Below are positions 46,954 to 56,955 of a DNA stretch of 64,000 nucleotides, piece after piece. The notes beneath the pieces are model-generated. The model had not been told where the DNA came from, made no database searches, and saw nothing but the letters and a program-made list of their open reading frames with translations. Every line of letters begins with the position of its first letter. The stretch's first letter is position 1. Where the stretch lies: the NCBI RefSeq assembly GCF_003008695.1, contig NZ_PXZT01000005.1, positions 1 through 64,000 on the forward strand, given 5' to 3'. The DNA comes from Trichococcus alkaliphilus. GTDB taxonomy: Bacteria > Bacillota > Bacilli > Lactobacillales > Aerococcaceae. A program made the position numbers and the translations under genes.

Positions 46954-47472
46954 ATGTACAAAGTAAATGATTTGATAGTATATGGTAACGAAGGGGTCTG
47001 CAAAGTCGAAGCGATCGAAGTTATGAATGTCACGGCTGTCGCAAATGATCGTCTATATTATGTTTTGAAGCCACTGTATCGTAACGGAACAGTATTCACA
47101 CCCGTTGATACGAAGGTATTTATGCGTCCTGTTATTTCGGCTGATGACGCGCAAGAAATAATCGAACAGATTCCGTCAATCGAAACGGATATCCTATACA
47201 GCAGTGCAAATCTGCTTTCCGAACATTATGATAAAGCCATGGAACGTCATGATTGCAAATACCTGATCCAAGTGATCAAAACAGTTTACCTCAAGAACCA
47301 AATCGCAGCCACAAAAAATAAAAAGGTTTCTGAAACCGACAGACGCTACATGAAAAAAGCCGAAGAAATGCTTTACGGCGAATTCGCTGTCGTGTTGGAA
47401 ATGCCAAAAAACGACGTGAAAGCTTACGTCGAAGAAAAAGTTGCGGCAATTGAATTGAGTTTAATCAAATAA
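46954..47472 (+). CDS. CarD-like transcriptional regulator
   Basis: A 172-aa CarD_CdnL_TRCF family protein. The N-terminal RNA-polymerase-interacting domain covers residues 1-60 (YKVNDLIVYGNEGVCKVEAIE, YYVLKPLYRNGTVFTPVDT), and the C-terminal part is helical (TDRRYMKKAEEMLYGEFAVVLEM). CarD proteins stabilise open promoter complexes. GGAGG before ATG. Single gene with a strong promoter. Confidence 0.88.
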   Translation: MYKVNDLIVYGNEGVCKVEAIEVMNVTAVANDRLYYVLKPLYRNGTVFTPVDTKVFMRPVISADDAQEIIEQIPSIETDILYSSANLLSEHYDKAMERHDCKYLIQVIKTVYLKNQIAATKNKKVSETDRRYMKKAEEMLYGEFAVVLEMPKNDVKAYVEEKVAAIELSLIK

Positions 47473-47485
47473 AACACGTCAAATG

Positions 47486-47525
47486 AAAAACAGAAATCCG
47501 GATAAGGGATTTCTGTTTTTTTTTT
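47486..47525. terminator. bidirectional terminator between the CarD-like gene and scrA
   Basis: AAAAACAGAAATCC and GGATTTCTGTTTTT (47486-47499, 47507-47520) form a perfect stem with T-runs on both strands. Confidence 0.92.
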
Positions 47526-47579
47526 GCTCTCACACTCGTTATTCAGTTCAGAAGATTTTCAGCCATCAATAAGCTGTTT

Positions 47580-48965
47580 TTAGAACGTATCATCTTTCTT
47601 GTAGCCAAAAAACCAAGTTAATGCAAAGGAGACACTGAACGCTACGAGGTTGACAAGTATATAGAATGGCAATTGTTCATTTAAATACAGTAAAGTTCCA
47701 GGGATTCCTGTCAATGCCATTCCGGTTGCGCGCAGATTCAATAGCGAAGCCAGGAATCCACCCACACCACCGCCTATCATCGACATCACAAACGGTTTTA
47801 CCAGTCGTAAGGTCACCCCGAAGACAGCTGGCTCAGTAATCCCCAATGCCGCGGAAAAAGCTGATGGATAAGCAATTTGTTTAATTTTTGGGGAGGTTGC
47901 CTTGATTGCAACAGCCAAAACCGCACCAGCCTGTGCTATATTCCCACAAGTTCCGATAGGATTGAGCATGTTCCAGCCAGTTTGACTCAACATACTTATT
48001 TCCAGGAAATTCAGAATATGATGGATACCGAAAATGCCAAGCAGTTGTCCAAAGCTCCCGTAAATCAATCCGCCAATACCAAACGGAAGCGTCAGCAAGG
48101 ATTCAACTATATGCAGTACGCCCAATTCGACCTCATGGAATATCGGTCCAATGATGAATAGCGCAACAATCAATCCAAGAAGCAAGGTCAAAAACGGGGT
48201 AAGAATTAAGTCCAAAGAATCCGGAATTTTCCGCTTCAATGCACGTTCAATTTTTGAACCGATGATGCCCGTGACAAAGGCCGGCAATACCGATCCCTGA
48301 TACCCGACAACTTTGATGAAACCGAAAAACACTAAAGGCTCAGCTGCTTGTTGTCCTACCGCATAAGCATTCGGCAGTACGGAACTGACTAACATCAAAC
48401 CGAGAACGATCCCCAATATGGGCGTTCCCCCGAATATTCTGAACGTCGACCAGGCCACCAAAGCAGGCAGAAAGGCGAAGGCCGTATCCGTCAAAATTTG
48501 TGTGAACAATAAAAATTGCTGCGGAATATCGCTAGGACTTAAGCCGATAAGGCCCAAAATTGCTTCCTGTGTCACTAATCCTCTGAGACCCATAAACAAT
48601 CCTGTCGCTACCAATACAGGGATGATCGGGACAAAAACATCACCAAAAATCCGAATAGCACCTTGAAGAGTCATTTTTTGATCTTCTTGCGAATCAGCAG
48701 ACGCCTGACTTCCAGTGTTTTCAACCATTGGCGCAAATTCATCATAAACCTTGTTCACAAGCCCGGTCCCCAGGATGATCTGATATTGCCCAGAATTATA
48801 AAAACTACCTTTGACTTTTTCGAGGGACTCAATCCCTTCTACATTGATTTCCTCTTTGTCGTTTGTTATGATGCGAAGTCTCGTTGCACAATGCGCAACC
48901 GACTTCACATTTTTTCTTCCCCCAACAAGTGCCAATATTTTTTCTGCAAGTTCTTTGTTATTCAT
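47580..48965 (-). CDS. scrA: PTS sucrose-specific EIIBC
   Basis: A 461-aa EIIBC of the sucrose/glucose family. EIIB (residues 1-85) has the phospho-Cys in SVAHCATRLRI, and EIIC has GGTPILGIVLGLML and LGITEPAVFGV. No EIIA domain, so it borrows EIIA from elsewhere; the EIIA of the interrupted bglF could be a donor. Its ATG overlaps the scrB stop (TAATG) with AAGGAGG upstream. Confidence 0.9.
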   Translation of the reverse strand: MNNKELAEKILALVGGRKNVKSVAHCATRLRIITNDKEEINVEGIESLEKVKGSFYNSGQYQIILGTGLVNKVYDEFAPMVENTGSQASADSQEDQKMTLQGAIRIFGDVFVPIIPVLVATGLFMGLRGLVTQEAILGLIGLSPSDIPQQFLLFTQILTDTAFAFLPALVAWSTFRIFGGTPILGIVLGLMLVSSVLPNAYAVGQQAAEPLVFFGFIKVVGYQGSVLPAFVTGIIGSKIERALKRKIPDSLDLILTPFLTLLLGLIVALFIIGPIFHEVELGVLHIVESLLTLPFGIGGLIYGSFGQLLGIFGIHHILNFLEISMLSQTGWNMLNPIGTCGNIAQAGAVLAVAIKATSPKIKQIAYPSAFSAALGITEPAVFGVTLRLVKPFVMSMIGGGVGGFLASLLNLRATGMALTGIPGTLLYLNEQLPFYILVNLVAFSVSFALTWFFGYKKDDTF

Positions 48966-50320
48966 TAGACTTCCTCCTTATACGAATAATAATCGATTGA
49001 GCCATTTTCTTGTAGACCCTTATAAAAAATATCGCGCTGTTCTTCTTCACAAAAGTAACGCATGGAGAATACTTTTTCACCTTTATTCATAAAAATTTCC
49101 ATAGCTGACGAATCGTTGAATATTTGAATTTCAAATAGTTTGGGAATGTGCAGCTCCTTTTGTTCACGTTGGCCGGAAACCCAGTTTATGCGACTTATGA
49201 CCAATTTGGATCTGCCATCAAAATAGATGACAGTATTCCCATTATTCATGGATATTTCTAATGGGGTCGTTTGATTGACGAGTTGTACATGCAATTCATA
49301 GGAACCGCTGTCAGAAAGAAAGGCAGCACTGGTTTCGGTTAACGTATTTCGTTTCTTCCTCAGCATTTTCAACTCTTCCAACGGCCGTTGATAAAGACGA
49401 TCATTTTCCCAAAATAGTTCTCTTGGGATCGTAAGGCAATGCAAGTAATTGAAAGCAGCTGTTGGACAGTCCTTTTCTTCTGCATCATTCATGCGGGACA
49501 TCCATCCGACCAGAATTCTTCTGTTTTTTTCATCAATAAAAGACTGCGGAGCGTAAAAATCAAAACCTTCATCTATCAAAATAATATCGCTCTCTGGGCG
49601 AAAACGCTTGTTATTTTTTTCAAAAGTTCCAACAAGATAGCCTGCATAGCTGGAAATGTTCTCGTTTCCATTTAATAGCGAAGTTCTTTTTTGGGGACAA
49701 ACCACCAGAATTTCAGCATCGCCCAATTGGAAGTAATCTGGACATTCGCACATCTGATCCAGCGTTTGTTCCGAATAGAAAGCCCCTTCATATTTCCATT
49801 CTTCTAAATCAGTTGAGCTGAACAAATTGATGGCACCAACTTGTTCAATTGTCTGCGCTCCTACAATCATCCACCACTTTCCATCCGACTGCCACACTTT
49901 TGGGTCTCTGTGATGCTCTGTAAAACCATTTGGCGTTTCAATTACCTTTTCGCTCTTGATGAACGTACAGCCATTCGAGGAACAGGCCATTCTTTGATAG
50001 TTTTTTCGCGTTCCGTTGTTCTTCGTGTTGCCGGTATAGAAAACATACAGCTTGTTGTCATGTTCAATGGCGCTTCCGGAATAGACGCCATCGCTGTCTT
50101 CCTTGCTGTCGGGCAGTAGTGCTGAACCCAAATGATCCCAATTGTTCAAATCCGACGAAGTAAATGCTCCCCATTCCTTGTAGCTGTGATCCAAACCAAA
50201 CCTATTCCATTGATGGAAAAAATAATATCTCCCTTGAAATTGAATAAGCCCATTCGGATCGTTCAAGAGTCCTCGATCAGGTTCCAGATGAAAGAGATTC
50301 CGATATGGATTTTCCTTAAT
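48965..50320 (-). CDS. scrB: sucrose-6-phosphate hydrolase (GH32)
   Basis: A GH32 enzyme of about 451 aa. Nucleophile in LLNDPNGL, transition-state Asp in HHRDPKVW, and acid/base Glu in DQMCECPDYF. It splits sucrose-6-phosphate to glucose-6-phosphate and fructose. AGAGGAG (50335-50329) is spaced 8 nt before ATT at 50320, and ATC and ATT codons are the only in-frame choices at the right distance. TTG at 50341 lacks a site and GTG at 50329 overlaps it. So a non-canonical start is likely. It is first in a scrB-scrA operon. Confidence 0.88.
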   Translation of the reverse strand: MKENPYRNLFHLEPDRGLLNDPNGLIQFQGRYYFFHQWNRFGLDHSYKEWGAFTSSDLNNWDHLGSALLPDSKEDSDGVYSGSAIEHDNKLYVFYTGNTKNNGTRKNYQRMACSSNGCTFIKSEKVIETPNGFTEHHRDPKVWQSDGKWWMIVGAQTIEQVGAINLFSSTDLEEWKYEGAFYSEQTLDQMCECPDYFQLGDAEILVVCPQKRTSLLNGNENISSYAGYLVGTFEKNNKRFRPESDIILIDEGFDFYAPQSFIDEKNRRILVGWMSRMNDAEEKDCPTAAFNYLHCLTIPRELFWENDRLYQRPLEELKMLRKKRNTLTETSAAFLSDSGSYELHVQLVNQTTPLEISMNNGNTVIYFDGRSKLVISRINWVSGQREQKELHIPKLFEIQIFNDSSAMEIFMNKGEKVFSMRYFCEEEQRDIFYKGLQENGSIDYYSYKEEV

Positions 50321-50355
50321 GATAATCACTCCTCTAATCAAATTAACAAACTGAA

Positions 50356-50410
50356 ATTATGCGCTTTCATTCGTTCTTGTTAGATACATAATACCAGAGC
50401 TTGTCTCAAA
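50356..50410 (-). promoter_or_regulatory. scrB promoter with cre-like site
   Basis: TTGAGA (50410-50405) and TATCTA (50386-50381), 18 nt apart, lie upstream of a cre-like ATGAAAGCGCATAAT (50356-50370) that is downstream of the -10, a usual place for roadblock repression by CcpA. Confidence 0.55.
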
Positions 50411-50478
50411 TAGAATATGGAAAAAATACAGAGGTATATGGAAAATTCTAATATCAAGATAGCCATCGAGAGGGATGC

Positions 50479-51339
50479 ATGTATAATGAAACCATGGATA
50501 AAAATAATAGAGAGTACACCGATAAGTTCACAGATTTTTCAAAAAAGAGCATCTCGGATTTCATTCTTTACAACAGTGGGATTGAATATTGTGAAGCTGG
50601 GTACAGCTACGGGCCAAAGCGCAGAGATTATCACTTTATTCATTTTGTTAAGGAGGGCAACGGCTCACTGGAAATTAATGATAAAAGGTTTGAGGTTCAT
50701 GAGAATCAACTCTTTATTGTCCCAGCAGGCGAAATTTCGACCTATACTGCCTCAATGGATTCACCGTGGAAATATTCCTGGATAGGTTTCCTGGGGATTC
50801 AATCGCATAATTATGTCCAAATGCTTATGCAGTCAAGCGAAGAACATTTTGTTCTGGACTGTGCGGATGCAGAATTGTATGAAACCAAAATTATGAAGAT
50901 TATCGACATGTCCAACGATGACAGCACAGCTTCTTTCTTAAAGATCAATGGGGTTATGTATGACATCATCGGAACCCTGCTTGAAGAGTGCATCAAACAT
51001 TCGAACACTACCTACTCTTCATCGGTTTCATCGAAAGCGGTAAGATATATGGATTTGCATTACCATGACGATATACACATCTCCGATATCGCAGACTTTG
51101 CAGGCATTCATCCCAGCTATTTAGCCGGAATCTTCAAATCCGAAATGGGCATAAGTCCAAAAAAATACTTAACCAATCTAAAAATCAACAAAGCAAAAGA
51201 GTTACTGATAGCTACGGATGATCCCATCAATATCATTGGAAGCTCCGTAGGTTTCAGCGATGCACTTTCATTCTCAAAATTCTTCAGAAAAGAAACAAGC
51301 CTATCACCATCTCAATATCGAAAGGATTACAAAAAATGA
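50479..51339 (+). CDS. AraC family transcriptional regulator (MsmR-like)
   Basis: A 286-aa regulator with an N-terminal cupin (CEAGYSYGPKRRDYHFIHFVKEGNGSLEI, VPAGEISTYTA) and a C-terminal AraC HTH (ISDIADFAGIHPSYLAGIFKSEMGISPKKYL, NIIGSSVGFSDALSFSKFFRKE). This fits the MsmR/RafR type that activates raffinose or melibiose use. It overlaps the alpha-galactosidase ATG by 4 nt (ATGA), so the two form an operon. GAGAGG 5 nt before ATG. It is divergent from scrB. Confidence 0.9.
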   Translation: MYNETMDKNNREYTDKFTDFSKKSISDFILYNSGIEYCEAGYSYGPKRRDYHFIHFVKEGNGSLEINDKRFEVHENQLFIVPAGEISTYTASMDSPWKYSWIGFLGIQSHNYVQMLMQSSEEHFVLDCADAELYETKIMKIIDMSNDDSTASFLKINGVMYDIIGTLLEECIKHSNTTYSSSVSSKAVRYMDLHYHDDIHISDIADFAGIHPSYLAGIFKSEMGISPKKYLTNLKINKAKELLIATDDPINIIGSSVGFSDALSFSKFFRKETSLSPSQYRKDYKK

Positions 51340-53528
51340 ATAAACAGATGATTGTATACGATGAACAAAGGCAAGTCTTCCATCTTATGAACGACAACAT
51401 AAGCTATGTCTTTGAGATCGTTGAGGATACTTATTTGGCGCATCGCCACTGGGGAAAAAGAATTGAATCCTATTCGTTTTCGAATAAGCCGACATTAAAA
51501 AAACGGACATTTGCCGCTATAAATATTCCCGAGCGTCCTGAATTCTCCCTTGAGTATGTACCTCTGGAAGTCAGTTTCCCTAACCAAGGTGATTATCGTG
51601 AGCCTTCCGTGCAGATAAGAATGAGCAATGGCTATACCGTAAGCCGCTTTTCCTATGAGAAATTTGAAATTTCTGATGAGGCACCTCATTTCACTGCCTT
51701 TCCTCATGCAAGAGACATACCCGAATCAGATTCTCAGACACTGATCATTCATTTAGTCGATCCTATTTCAAGCATCCGCTTGTTGCTGTTTTATACGATT
51801 TTTGAGGATGCAGACGTCATCATCCGGTCAAGCAAAATCATCAACGAGAGCAATTCCGGTGTGCAGATCGAAAAACTGTCCAGTGCCTCAGTTGATATGC
51901 GTTACGATGGTCAGATGAGCACCACTTTTTATGGCACACACCAAAAAGAGTATCAATTGAACCGTCAACCCATCAGCCATGGGAAGTTTTCCGTCGGCAG
52001 CAACCGCGGCGCAAGCGGACCTCAATACCCGCCCTATCTCTCGATTTCTAAGGATGCCACAGAATTTGCCGGTGACGTATACGCAATGACTTTGATCTAT
52101 AGCGGCAACCATCTGAGTAATCTTGAAAGGGATCAGTATAATCATTTGCGCTTACAGATCGGGTTGAACCCGGATACGTTCGCATGGCAACTTGATCCGG
52201 GTGAATCCTTTCAGAGCCCTCAAGCTGTGTTGAGTTATAGCGACAAAGGCTACAATGGAAATTCGAATGCGTTCCATCGGTTTTTCAATAATCATTTGAT
52301 CCCCCAAAAATGGGTCAACAAATCGCGTCCAATTCTGGTGAACAGCTGGGAAATGAGTTACTTCAACGTTTCAGAAAAAATAATGAAAGATCTTATCGAT
52401 TCAGCAAAGGAAATGGGCTTTGAGGCTGTCGTACTCGATGACGGATGGTTCGGGGAACGGAACAGCAGCAAGACTTCTCTTGGCGACTGGCAAGTAGATG
52501 CAAATAAATTCCCGAACGGCATCAAGCCCCTCGTTGATTATGCAAAGGAACGGGATCTGCAATTCGGTATTTGGTTCGAACCGGAAATGATCTCCCCAAA
52601 CAGCGATCTGATCCAGAACCATCCGGATTGGGTCATGCGCACTGCGGAATACGAACCCATTCTTGGAAGGAGTCAATACATTCTGGACCTAACCAAGGAA
52701 GAAGTCCAGACGTTCATTATCGACCTCCTCACCCGAAGCATCACAGACTTCGGTGTCAGCTATATCAAATGGGACATGAACCGCCATATAACGGAACCAG
52801 CTTCGAACTTGATGAATAAATCTCAGGCGAACGAGTACTCGCATCGTTACATGATGGGGCTATACAGCATACTCGATGCGATAACAACGCTTTTCCCTGA
52901 AGTGCTTTTTGAGAATTGCTCAAGCGGCGGCGGGAGATTAGATCCGGGGATGTTGTACTTCATGCCCCAAACTTGGGCCAGCGATAACACCGATGGATTG
53001 GACAGACAGCGGATCCAATACGGCGCTTCCTATCTTGTTTCGCCTTATTCTTTGACAGGTCATGTTTCATCCGTTCCGAATCATCAAACGGGACGCATGA
53101 CAGATTTTGAAACGAGGAAACATCTCGCCTCCTCTACGAATATGGGATACGAAATGGATATCATGCAGCTTAGAGACCACGAGAAAGCTGTCATCAAAAC
53201 CCATGTTGAACAGTATAAGGCGGATAGGGATTTCTTGATGGCAAGCGAATTTTATCGATTGGAATCACCCTTTGACACCAACCGCTGCACCTGGATGTTC
53301 ACTGATACTGCGAGGGAAAAAATCATTGTTTATCTCTTCCGCAATACATTTGACGTATCAGAGTTGTCTTTGCTGATTAAGCTTCCCTTTATTGACTTGA
53401 AAGCAAACTACGTCGAGGTCAACAGCCAGAAACAGTATTCAGGCTCAGAACTCGCTAATTGCGGTATTGCATTGGAGAATCCGATAGGAGATTATGTAGC
53501 CGTAAGATTAGATTTTGAAAAATGCTAA
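51336..53528 (+). CDS. alpha-galactosidase (GH36)
   Basis: A 730-aa GH36 enzyme. DDGWFG near residue 370, nucleophile Asp in YIKWDMNRH at about 478, acid/base in SDNTDGLDR at about 550, and ENCSSGGGR between. It hydrolyses alpha-galactosides such as melibiose or raffinose; no signal peptide, so cytosolic. Its uptake partner is not adjacent. A decayed second copy lies at 58.9-59.8 kb. Confidence 0.93.
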   Translation: MNKQMIVYDEQRQVFHLMNDNISYVFEIVEDTYLAHRHWGKRIESYSFSNKPTLKKRTFAAINIPERPEFSLEYVPLEVSFPNQGDYREPSVQIRMSNGYTVSRFSYEKFEISDEAPHFTAFPHARDIPESDSQTLIIHLVDPISSIRLLLFYTIFEDADVIIRSSKIINESNSGVQIEKLSSASVDMRYDGQMSTTFYGTHQKEYQLNRQPISHGKFSVGSNRGASGPQYPPYLSISKDATEFAGDVYAMTLIYSGNHLSNLERDQYNHLRLQIGLNPDTFAWQLDPGESFQSPQAVLSYSDKGYNGNSNAFHRFFNNHLIPQKWVNKSRPILVNSWEMSYFNVSEKIMKDLIDSAKEMGFEAVVLDDGWFGERNSSKTSLGDWQVDANKFPNGIKPLVDYAKERDLQFGIWFEPEMISPNSDLIQNHPDWVMRTAEYEPILGRSQYILDLTKEEVQTFIIDLLTRSITDFGVSYIKWDMNRHITEPASNLMNKSQANEYSHRYMMGLYSILDAITTLFPEVLFENCSSGGGRLDPGMLYFMPQTWASDNTDGLDRQRIQYGASYLVSPYSLTGHVSSVPNHQTGRMTDFETRKHLASSTNMGYEMDIMQLRDHEKAVIKTHVEQYKADRDFLMASEFYRLESPFDTNRCTWMFTDTAREKIIVYLFRNTFDVSELSLLIKLPFIDLKANYVEVNSQKQYSGSELANCGIALENPIGDYVAVRLDFEKC

Positions 53529-53564
53529 ACCTGATTAACCTCGTTTAACCAGGCCGAACAAACG

Positions 53565-53622
53565 AAAATAACCTCCGCGGAGAGCAGTGATGCTTACTCC
53601 TTGGAGGTTATTTCTATTTTTA
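53565..53622. terminator. terminator between the GH36 and ROK genes
   Basis: AAATAACCTCC pairs with GGAGGTTATTT (53566-53576, 53603-53613), with an inner stem and a T-rich tail. A near-identical copy lies at 59876-59932. Confidence 0.85.
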
Positions 53623-53650
53623 CATTTCACGATTTATTAGTTATGTCTGA

Positions 53651-54574
53651 TTAAAAGGCTGACAAGACCATTTCTTCATCCGCATTCAGCAACAGCTGGT
53701 ACAACGCCCCTAAAAGATTCGCATCATTCAGGAAGCGGCAGCCGTCGATTTCAACTTCCGTCAAGGTGTTCGCCACGAAGGGCAGCCCGGCGCGGATGGC
53801 GTGGTATTGTTTCCGAATTTCTTCGATAACGATCGGTTGGGCGCTGATCCCGCCGCCGATGACGATCTTCTCGAGGTCAAGGATGGCTTGGATGTTGCAG
53901 ATCATGTAGGCGACCTCTCTGGCGAAGGCTTCGAAAATCGGATAGACGCTCGGGTCTTTTTGATTGATTGCTTCGAAAGCAACCGCGCCGTCCTTCGTGT
54001 CCTCGGTCCCTAGTTCCAGATTCACCTTCTTGACGAGTCCGACAGCCGAACCGGTCATGCCATACATATCCTCAAAGGATGGCTTGCCGGACTGCTTCAT
54101 CATGAAGCTCAATTCACCGGCCTGGAAATTCTTGCCCTGATAGAGTTTCCCATCAAGGATCAACCCGCCGCCGATGCCGGTCCCGAGCACAAGTGCCAGT
54201 CCGTTCTCGATGCCAGTAAGATTTCCGAGCCACAGTTCGGACAAAGCAGCAGCCTTACCGTCATTGATGACGGAAACCGGCACATCAAATTTAGGCTGGA
54301 ATTCCTCGATAAAAGAAATGCCGTCCAAGAATGGCAATGCTCCGCCAAAGGAAATCATGCCCGTATCGGTATCAACTTTCCCAGGGCAACAGAAGGCGAT
54401 ACCGCGAATCTCATCCCGCACCAGTTCGATTTCATTTTCCAAGGTGGCGATGAATGCGCCGTATTCATGCGGCGTCCGGACCTGCTTCTTGGACTGGATC
54501 TGGCCGGAATGATCGATCAGAGCCAATTTGATGTTCGTGCCGCCGATATCGATGCTTAAGTAGTTTGATTTCAA
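53651..54574 (-). CDS. ROK family sugar kinase
   Basis: A 307-aa ROK kinase with DIGGTNIKLALID at the N-terminus (phosphate loop), NDGKAAALSELWLG, and LGTGIGGGLILDGKLY. The usual zinc-binding Cys motif of ROK proteins is absent; the region reads GELSFMMKQSGKPSFEDMYG. It probably phosphorylates a monosaccharide released by the operon's glycosidases. TTG start overlapping the AraC stop. Last gene of GH51-MFS-AraC-ROK. A gutted copy is at 59962-60148. Confidence 0.87.
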   Translation of the reverse strand: MKSNYLSIDIGGTNIKLALIDHSGQIQSKKQVRTPHEYGAFIATLENEIELVRDEIRGIAFCCPGKVDTDTGMISFGGALPFLDGISFIEEFQPKFDVPVSVINDGKAAALSELWLGNLTGIENGLALVLGTGIGGGLILDGKLYQGKNFQAGELSFMMKQSGKPSFEDMYGMTGSAVGLVKKVNLELGTEDTKDGAVAFEAINQKDPSVYPIFEAFAREVAYMICNIQAILDLEKIVIGGGISAQPIVIEEIRKQYHAIRAGLPFVANTLTEVEIDGCRFLNDANLLGALYQLLLNADEEMVLSAF

Positions 54575-55734
54575 TGCTCATTCTGTCCCTTCTTTATGCC
54601 ATGTTTCAGACGAAATCTATTGGGAGTTATTTGATATTTCCTTTTGAAGATATTTCCGAAATGGCTTTGGCTGGAGAATGCCAAAAAGTTAGCGATTTCA
54701 TCAATTGTGTAAGTCGAGTAAAGCAATAAATTCTCAGCCATCTTCAATTTTTCTTCGACAACAAATTCATGGATTGTCATCTCTGTTTCCTTTTTAAAAA
54801 TAGTCGATAGATACGCTGGGGTTGTATTCAGTTCTCTGGCAATTTCTTCAGCAACAATTTTCTCATGCATTTTTTTCAGGATGAGATTTTTTGTCCGAAA
54901 AACGAGAGGATTTTCTACTTTTATATCTTTCAACTCTGATACCAGCTTCGTAAAGAAAATTTCGGCTCCACGTACAATATTATATACTTCATTTTGCGTT
55001 TTCGCTTCATCAACTTTCAAAATATAGCTGTCGCTCAACAAAAAGGCCTGCTCTGAATGGACGCCGCCTTCAATAGCCGATCTTGTGGAGATTGCTAACA
55101 CAACAATTCCAAGATTTTTTACAGACCGTAATTCATCATTCGATAAAGTAGCCAATCTGCCAGCGTAGCTCTCCTGGAAACTTAGCATCAATTTATCATG
55201 ATTGCCTTCACGGATACTAGCTTGTTCACGTTGTTCCTGGTCATAAGGATTGTGCAGTTCTCCCATTTCTTGATACTGAAATGCGGTTTCGCCAATTTTC
55301 TGGGAAATTGCTTCCTGAATAGAATTTTCATCCAAGGATGATGAAAGAATTTCGAATACGGAAAGTTTTCGATCATAAAGATAGTCATAAAAAAAGGATA
55401 TGGCTTCACAAATCGTTTCCAGATCAGCATATGAATGCCTTTGGATCATCTGTTTGGCATGAGGCACCTTCACTCTTCCAAAAATAAAATAGCTGGATAA
55501 TTTCTCGACATAGAGAACCGCCGTCAATAATGAACCTTTGTCAGAAACAACTACAGGCAGATTCTTTTTATTCAGCTCATCATATATTTCCAAAGCAGGA
55601 CTATCTTCTTCCAAGGAACTAGGGATCGCGTTAAAATCGCCAAACACATGTTTCAGCCTGCGGGTACTATCATATTCACGAATCGGTACTTTAATAATTT
55701 TTGCCAAATGTTCGCACATGCTCTGATAATCCAC
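54571..55734 (-). CDS. AraC family regulator with unrecognised sensor domain
   Basis: A 387-aa regulator with GTG start and AGGAGG. The C-terminal HTH is clear (VAEEIARELNTTPAYLSTIFKKETEMTIHEFVV, TIDEIANFLAFSSQSHFGNIFKRKYQITPNRFR). The first about 280 residues match no domain I recognise and carry long helical stretches. It lies between MFS and ROK genes in the arabinoside operon, so it likely senses an arabinofuranoside. Confidence 0.85.
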   Translation of the reverse strand: MDYQSMCEHLAKIIKVPIREYDSTRRLKHVFGDFNAIPSSLEEDSPALEIYDELNKKNLPVVVSDKGSLLTAVLYVEKLSSYFIFGRVKVPHAKQMIQRHSYADLETICEAISFFYDYLYDRKLSVFEILSSSLDENSIQEAISQKIGETAFQYQEMGELHNPYDQEQREQASIREGNHDKLMLSFQESYAGRLATLSNDELRSVKNLGIVVLAISTRSAIEGGVHSEQAFLLSDSYILKVDEAKTQNEVYNIVRGAEIFFTKLVSELKDIKVENPLVFRTKNLILKKMHEKIVAEEIARELNTTPAYLSTIFKKETEMTIHEFVVEEKLKMAENLLLYSTYTIDEIANFLAFSSQSHFGNIFKRKYQITPNRFRLKHGIKKGQNEH

Positions 55735-55761
55735 GAATCCCGCCTCCTTTAGAAGTTTAGC

Positions 55762-56955
55762 CTATTTTTGATTCTCTAAAACAGCTGAAGTATTCTTCTT
55801 AAATCCACGAAGGAGAAAAACACATGCCATTATTACGAATATGATTCCACCAAGAGTAAAGGAAAAAGCTGTGCTTGTATTTCCAACTAAATTGCCCAGC
55901 CATTGTACCACAAAAGGTGAGAAGAAAGAGCCTAGATTACAGGAAACCATCGCTAATGAGATAGCTAAGTTAGTGGAATTTTCAGGAGCTCCTGGCAACA
56001 AAATATCGTACATATATGGGATGAAAATTGAGACAACCAAAAATCCACCAGACAGAATAATCGTAAGCATCAGCATACTGTTAACTAACGGAATCAAAAA
56101 GTAAGCAATGCTGATAAGGGCCAGTGCAACCACAGGAGTGAATTGTTTAAGAGCAGTTCTGACATGCCCATAAGCAAAACCTCCGATCGCCCCGACCAGA
56201 CTGCTGATCGTGAAGGCAGTTCCCAAAAACCCTTGATTCGTATAGTTCATTTCTACAATCAATGTGCTTGTTTTGGTGAAGATAGTCATTATCAGGATGA
56301 AGAATACAAACATCATGATGCATGAAAATATCACCAATAAGTTGACGCTTTGTTTTTGCTTACTTGAGGCTGAATCCTGACTGCCGACTGCATTTTTATC
56401 AGCTGGCAAGAATAAAGCGACCAGAATTACGATCGGCAAAGTAAGGAAATAAATGAGATACGAGTATTGCCAAGCAACGTTCACCAAAATACCAGCCAAG
56501 AAAGTGGCCAGGCTGGATCCTAACGTTGCAAAAGCTGTTTGATAACCCAACATTTTTTGTTGCGTTTCCCCGTCAAAATAATCACCTATCAGACTAACTG
56601 CTAGAGAATTATAGATACCTGTTCCTGCCCCAAGTATAAATCTCGATAGATAAATGACAGAAAAATTTGTAGCAAAAACCGGAATAACACCGCCAATAAA
56701 CGCTAATATCAATCCAAGCATAACCGTTTTTTTCTTACCGATAAACTTAACGATAAAACTACTGAGCAAAATAAATATCATCATGGTGAACGAAGGTATA
56801 GTGACCAAAGATTCCACTGTTGCGGGAGCAATATCGGGGAATTGATTTTTTATCATCGGCAGTGTGACTGAAATGGCGCTGGCAGCACTGAGCATTAAGG
56901 AAATCGACAGAATGGTTAACTTCAAAATACCTGCTTTATCTCTACTCTTAGTCAT
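55762..56955 (-). CDS. MFS transporter
   Basis: A 397-aa MFS protein with 12 predicted helices. FIGKKKTVMLGLILAF forms the loop 2-3 motif and SRFILGAGTGIYNSLAVSLIGDYF is the helix 4-5 region. Start at 56955 with GGGAGG; the longer frame upstream lies inside the GH51 gene. It overlaps the GH51 stop by 8 nt, so it is coupled to the arabinofuranosidase and probably carries an arabinoside or L-arabinose. Confidence 0.88.
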   Translation of the reverse strand: MTKSRDKAGILKLTILSISLMLSAASAISVTLPMIKNQFPDIAPATVESLVTIPSFTMMIFILLSSFIVKFIGKKKTVMLGLILAFIGGVIPVFATNFSVIYLSRFILGAGTGIYNSLAVSLIGDYFDGETQQKMLGYQTAFATLGSSLATFLAGILVNVAWQYSYLIYFLTLPIVILVALFLPADKNAVGSQDSASSKQKQSVNLLVIFSCIMMFVFFILIMTIFTKTSTLIVEMNYTNQGFLGTAFTISSLVGAIGGFAYGHVRTALKQFTPVVALALISIAYFLIPLVNSMLMLTIILSGGFLVVSIFIPYMYDILLPGAPENSTNLAISLAMVSCNLGSFFSPFVVQWLGNLVGNTSTAFSFTLGGIIFVIMACVFLLRGFKKNTSAVLENQK

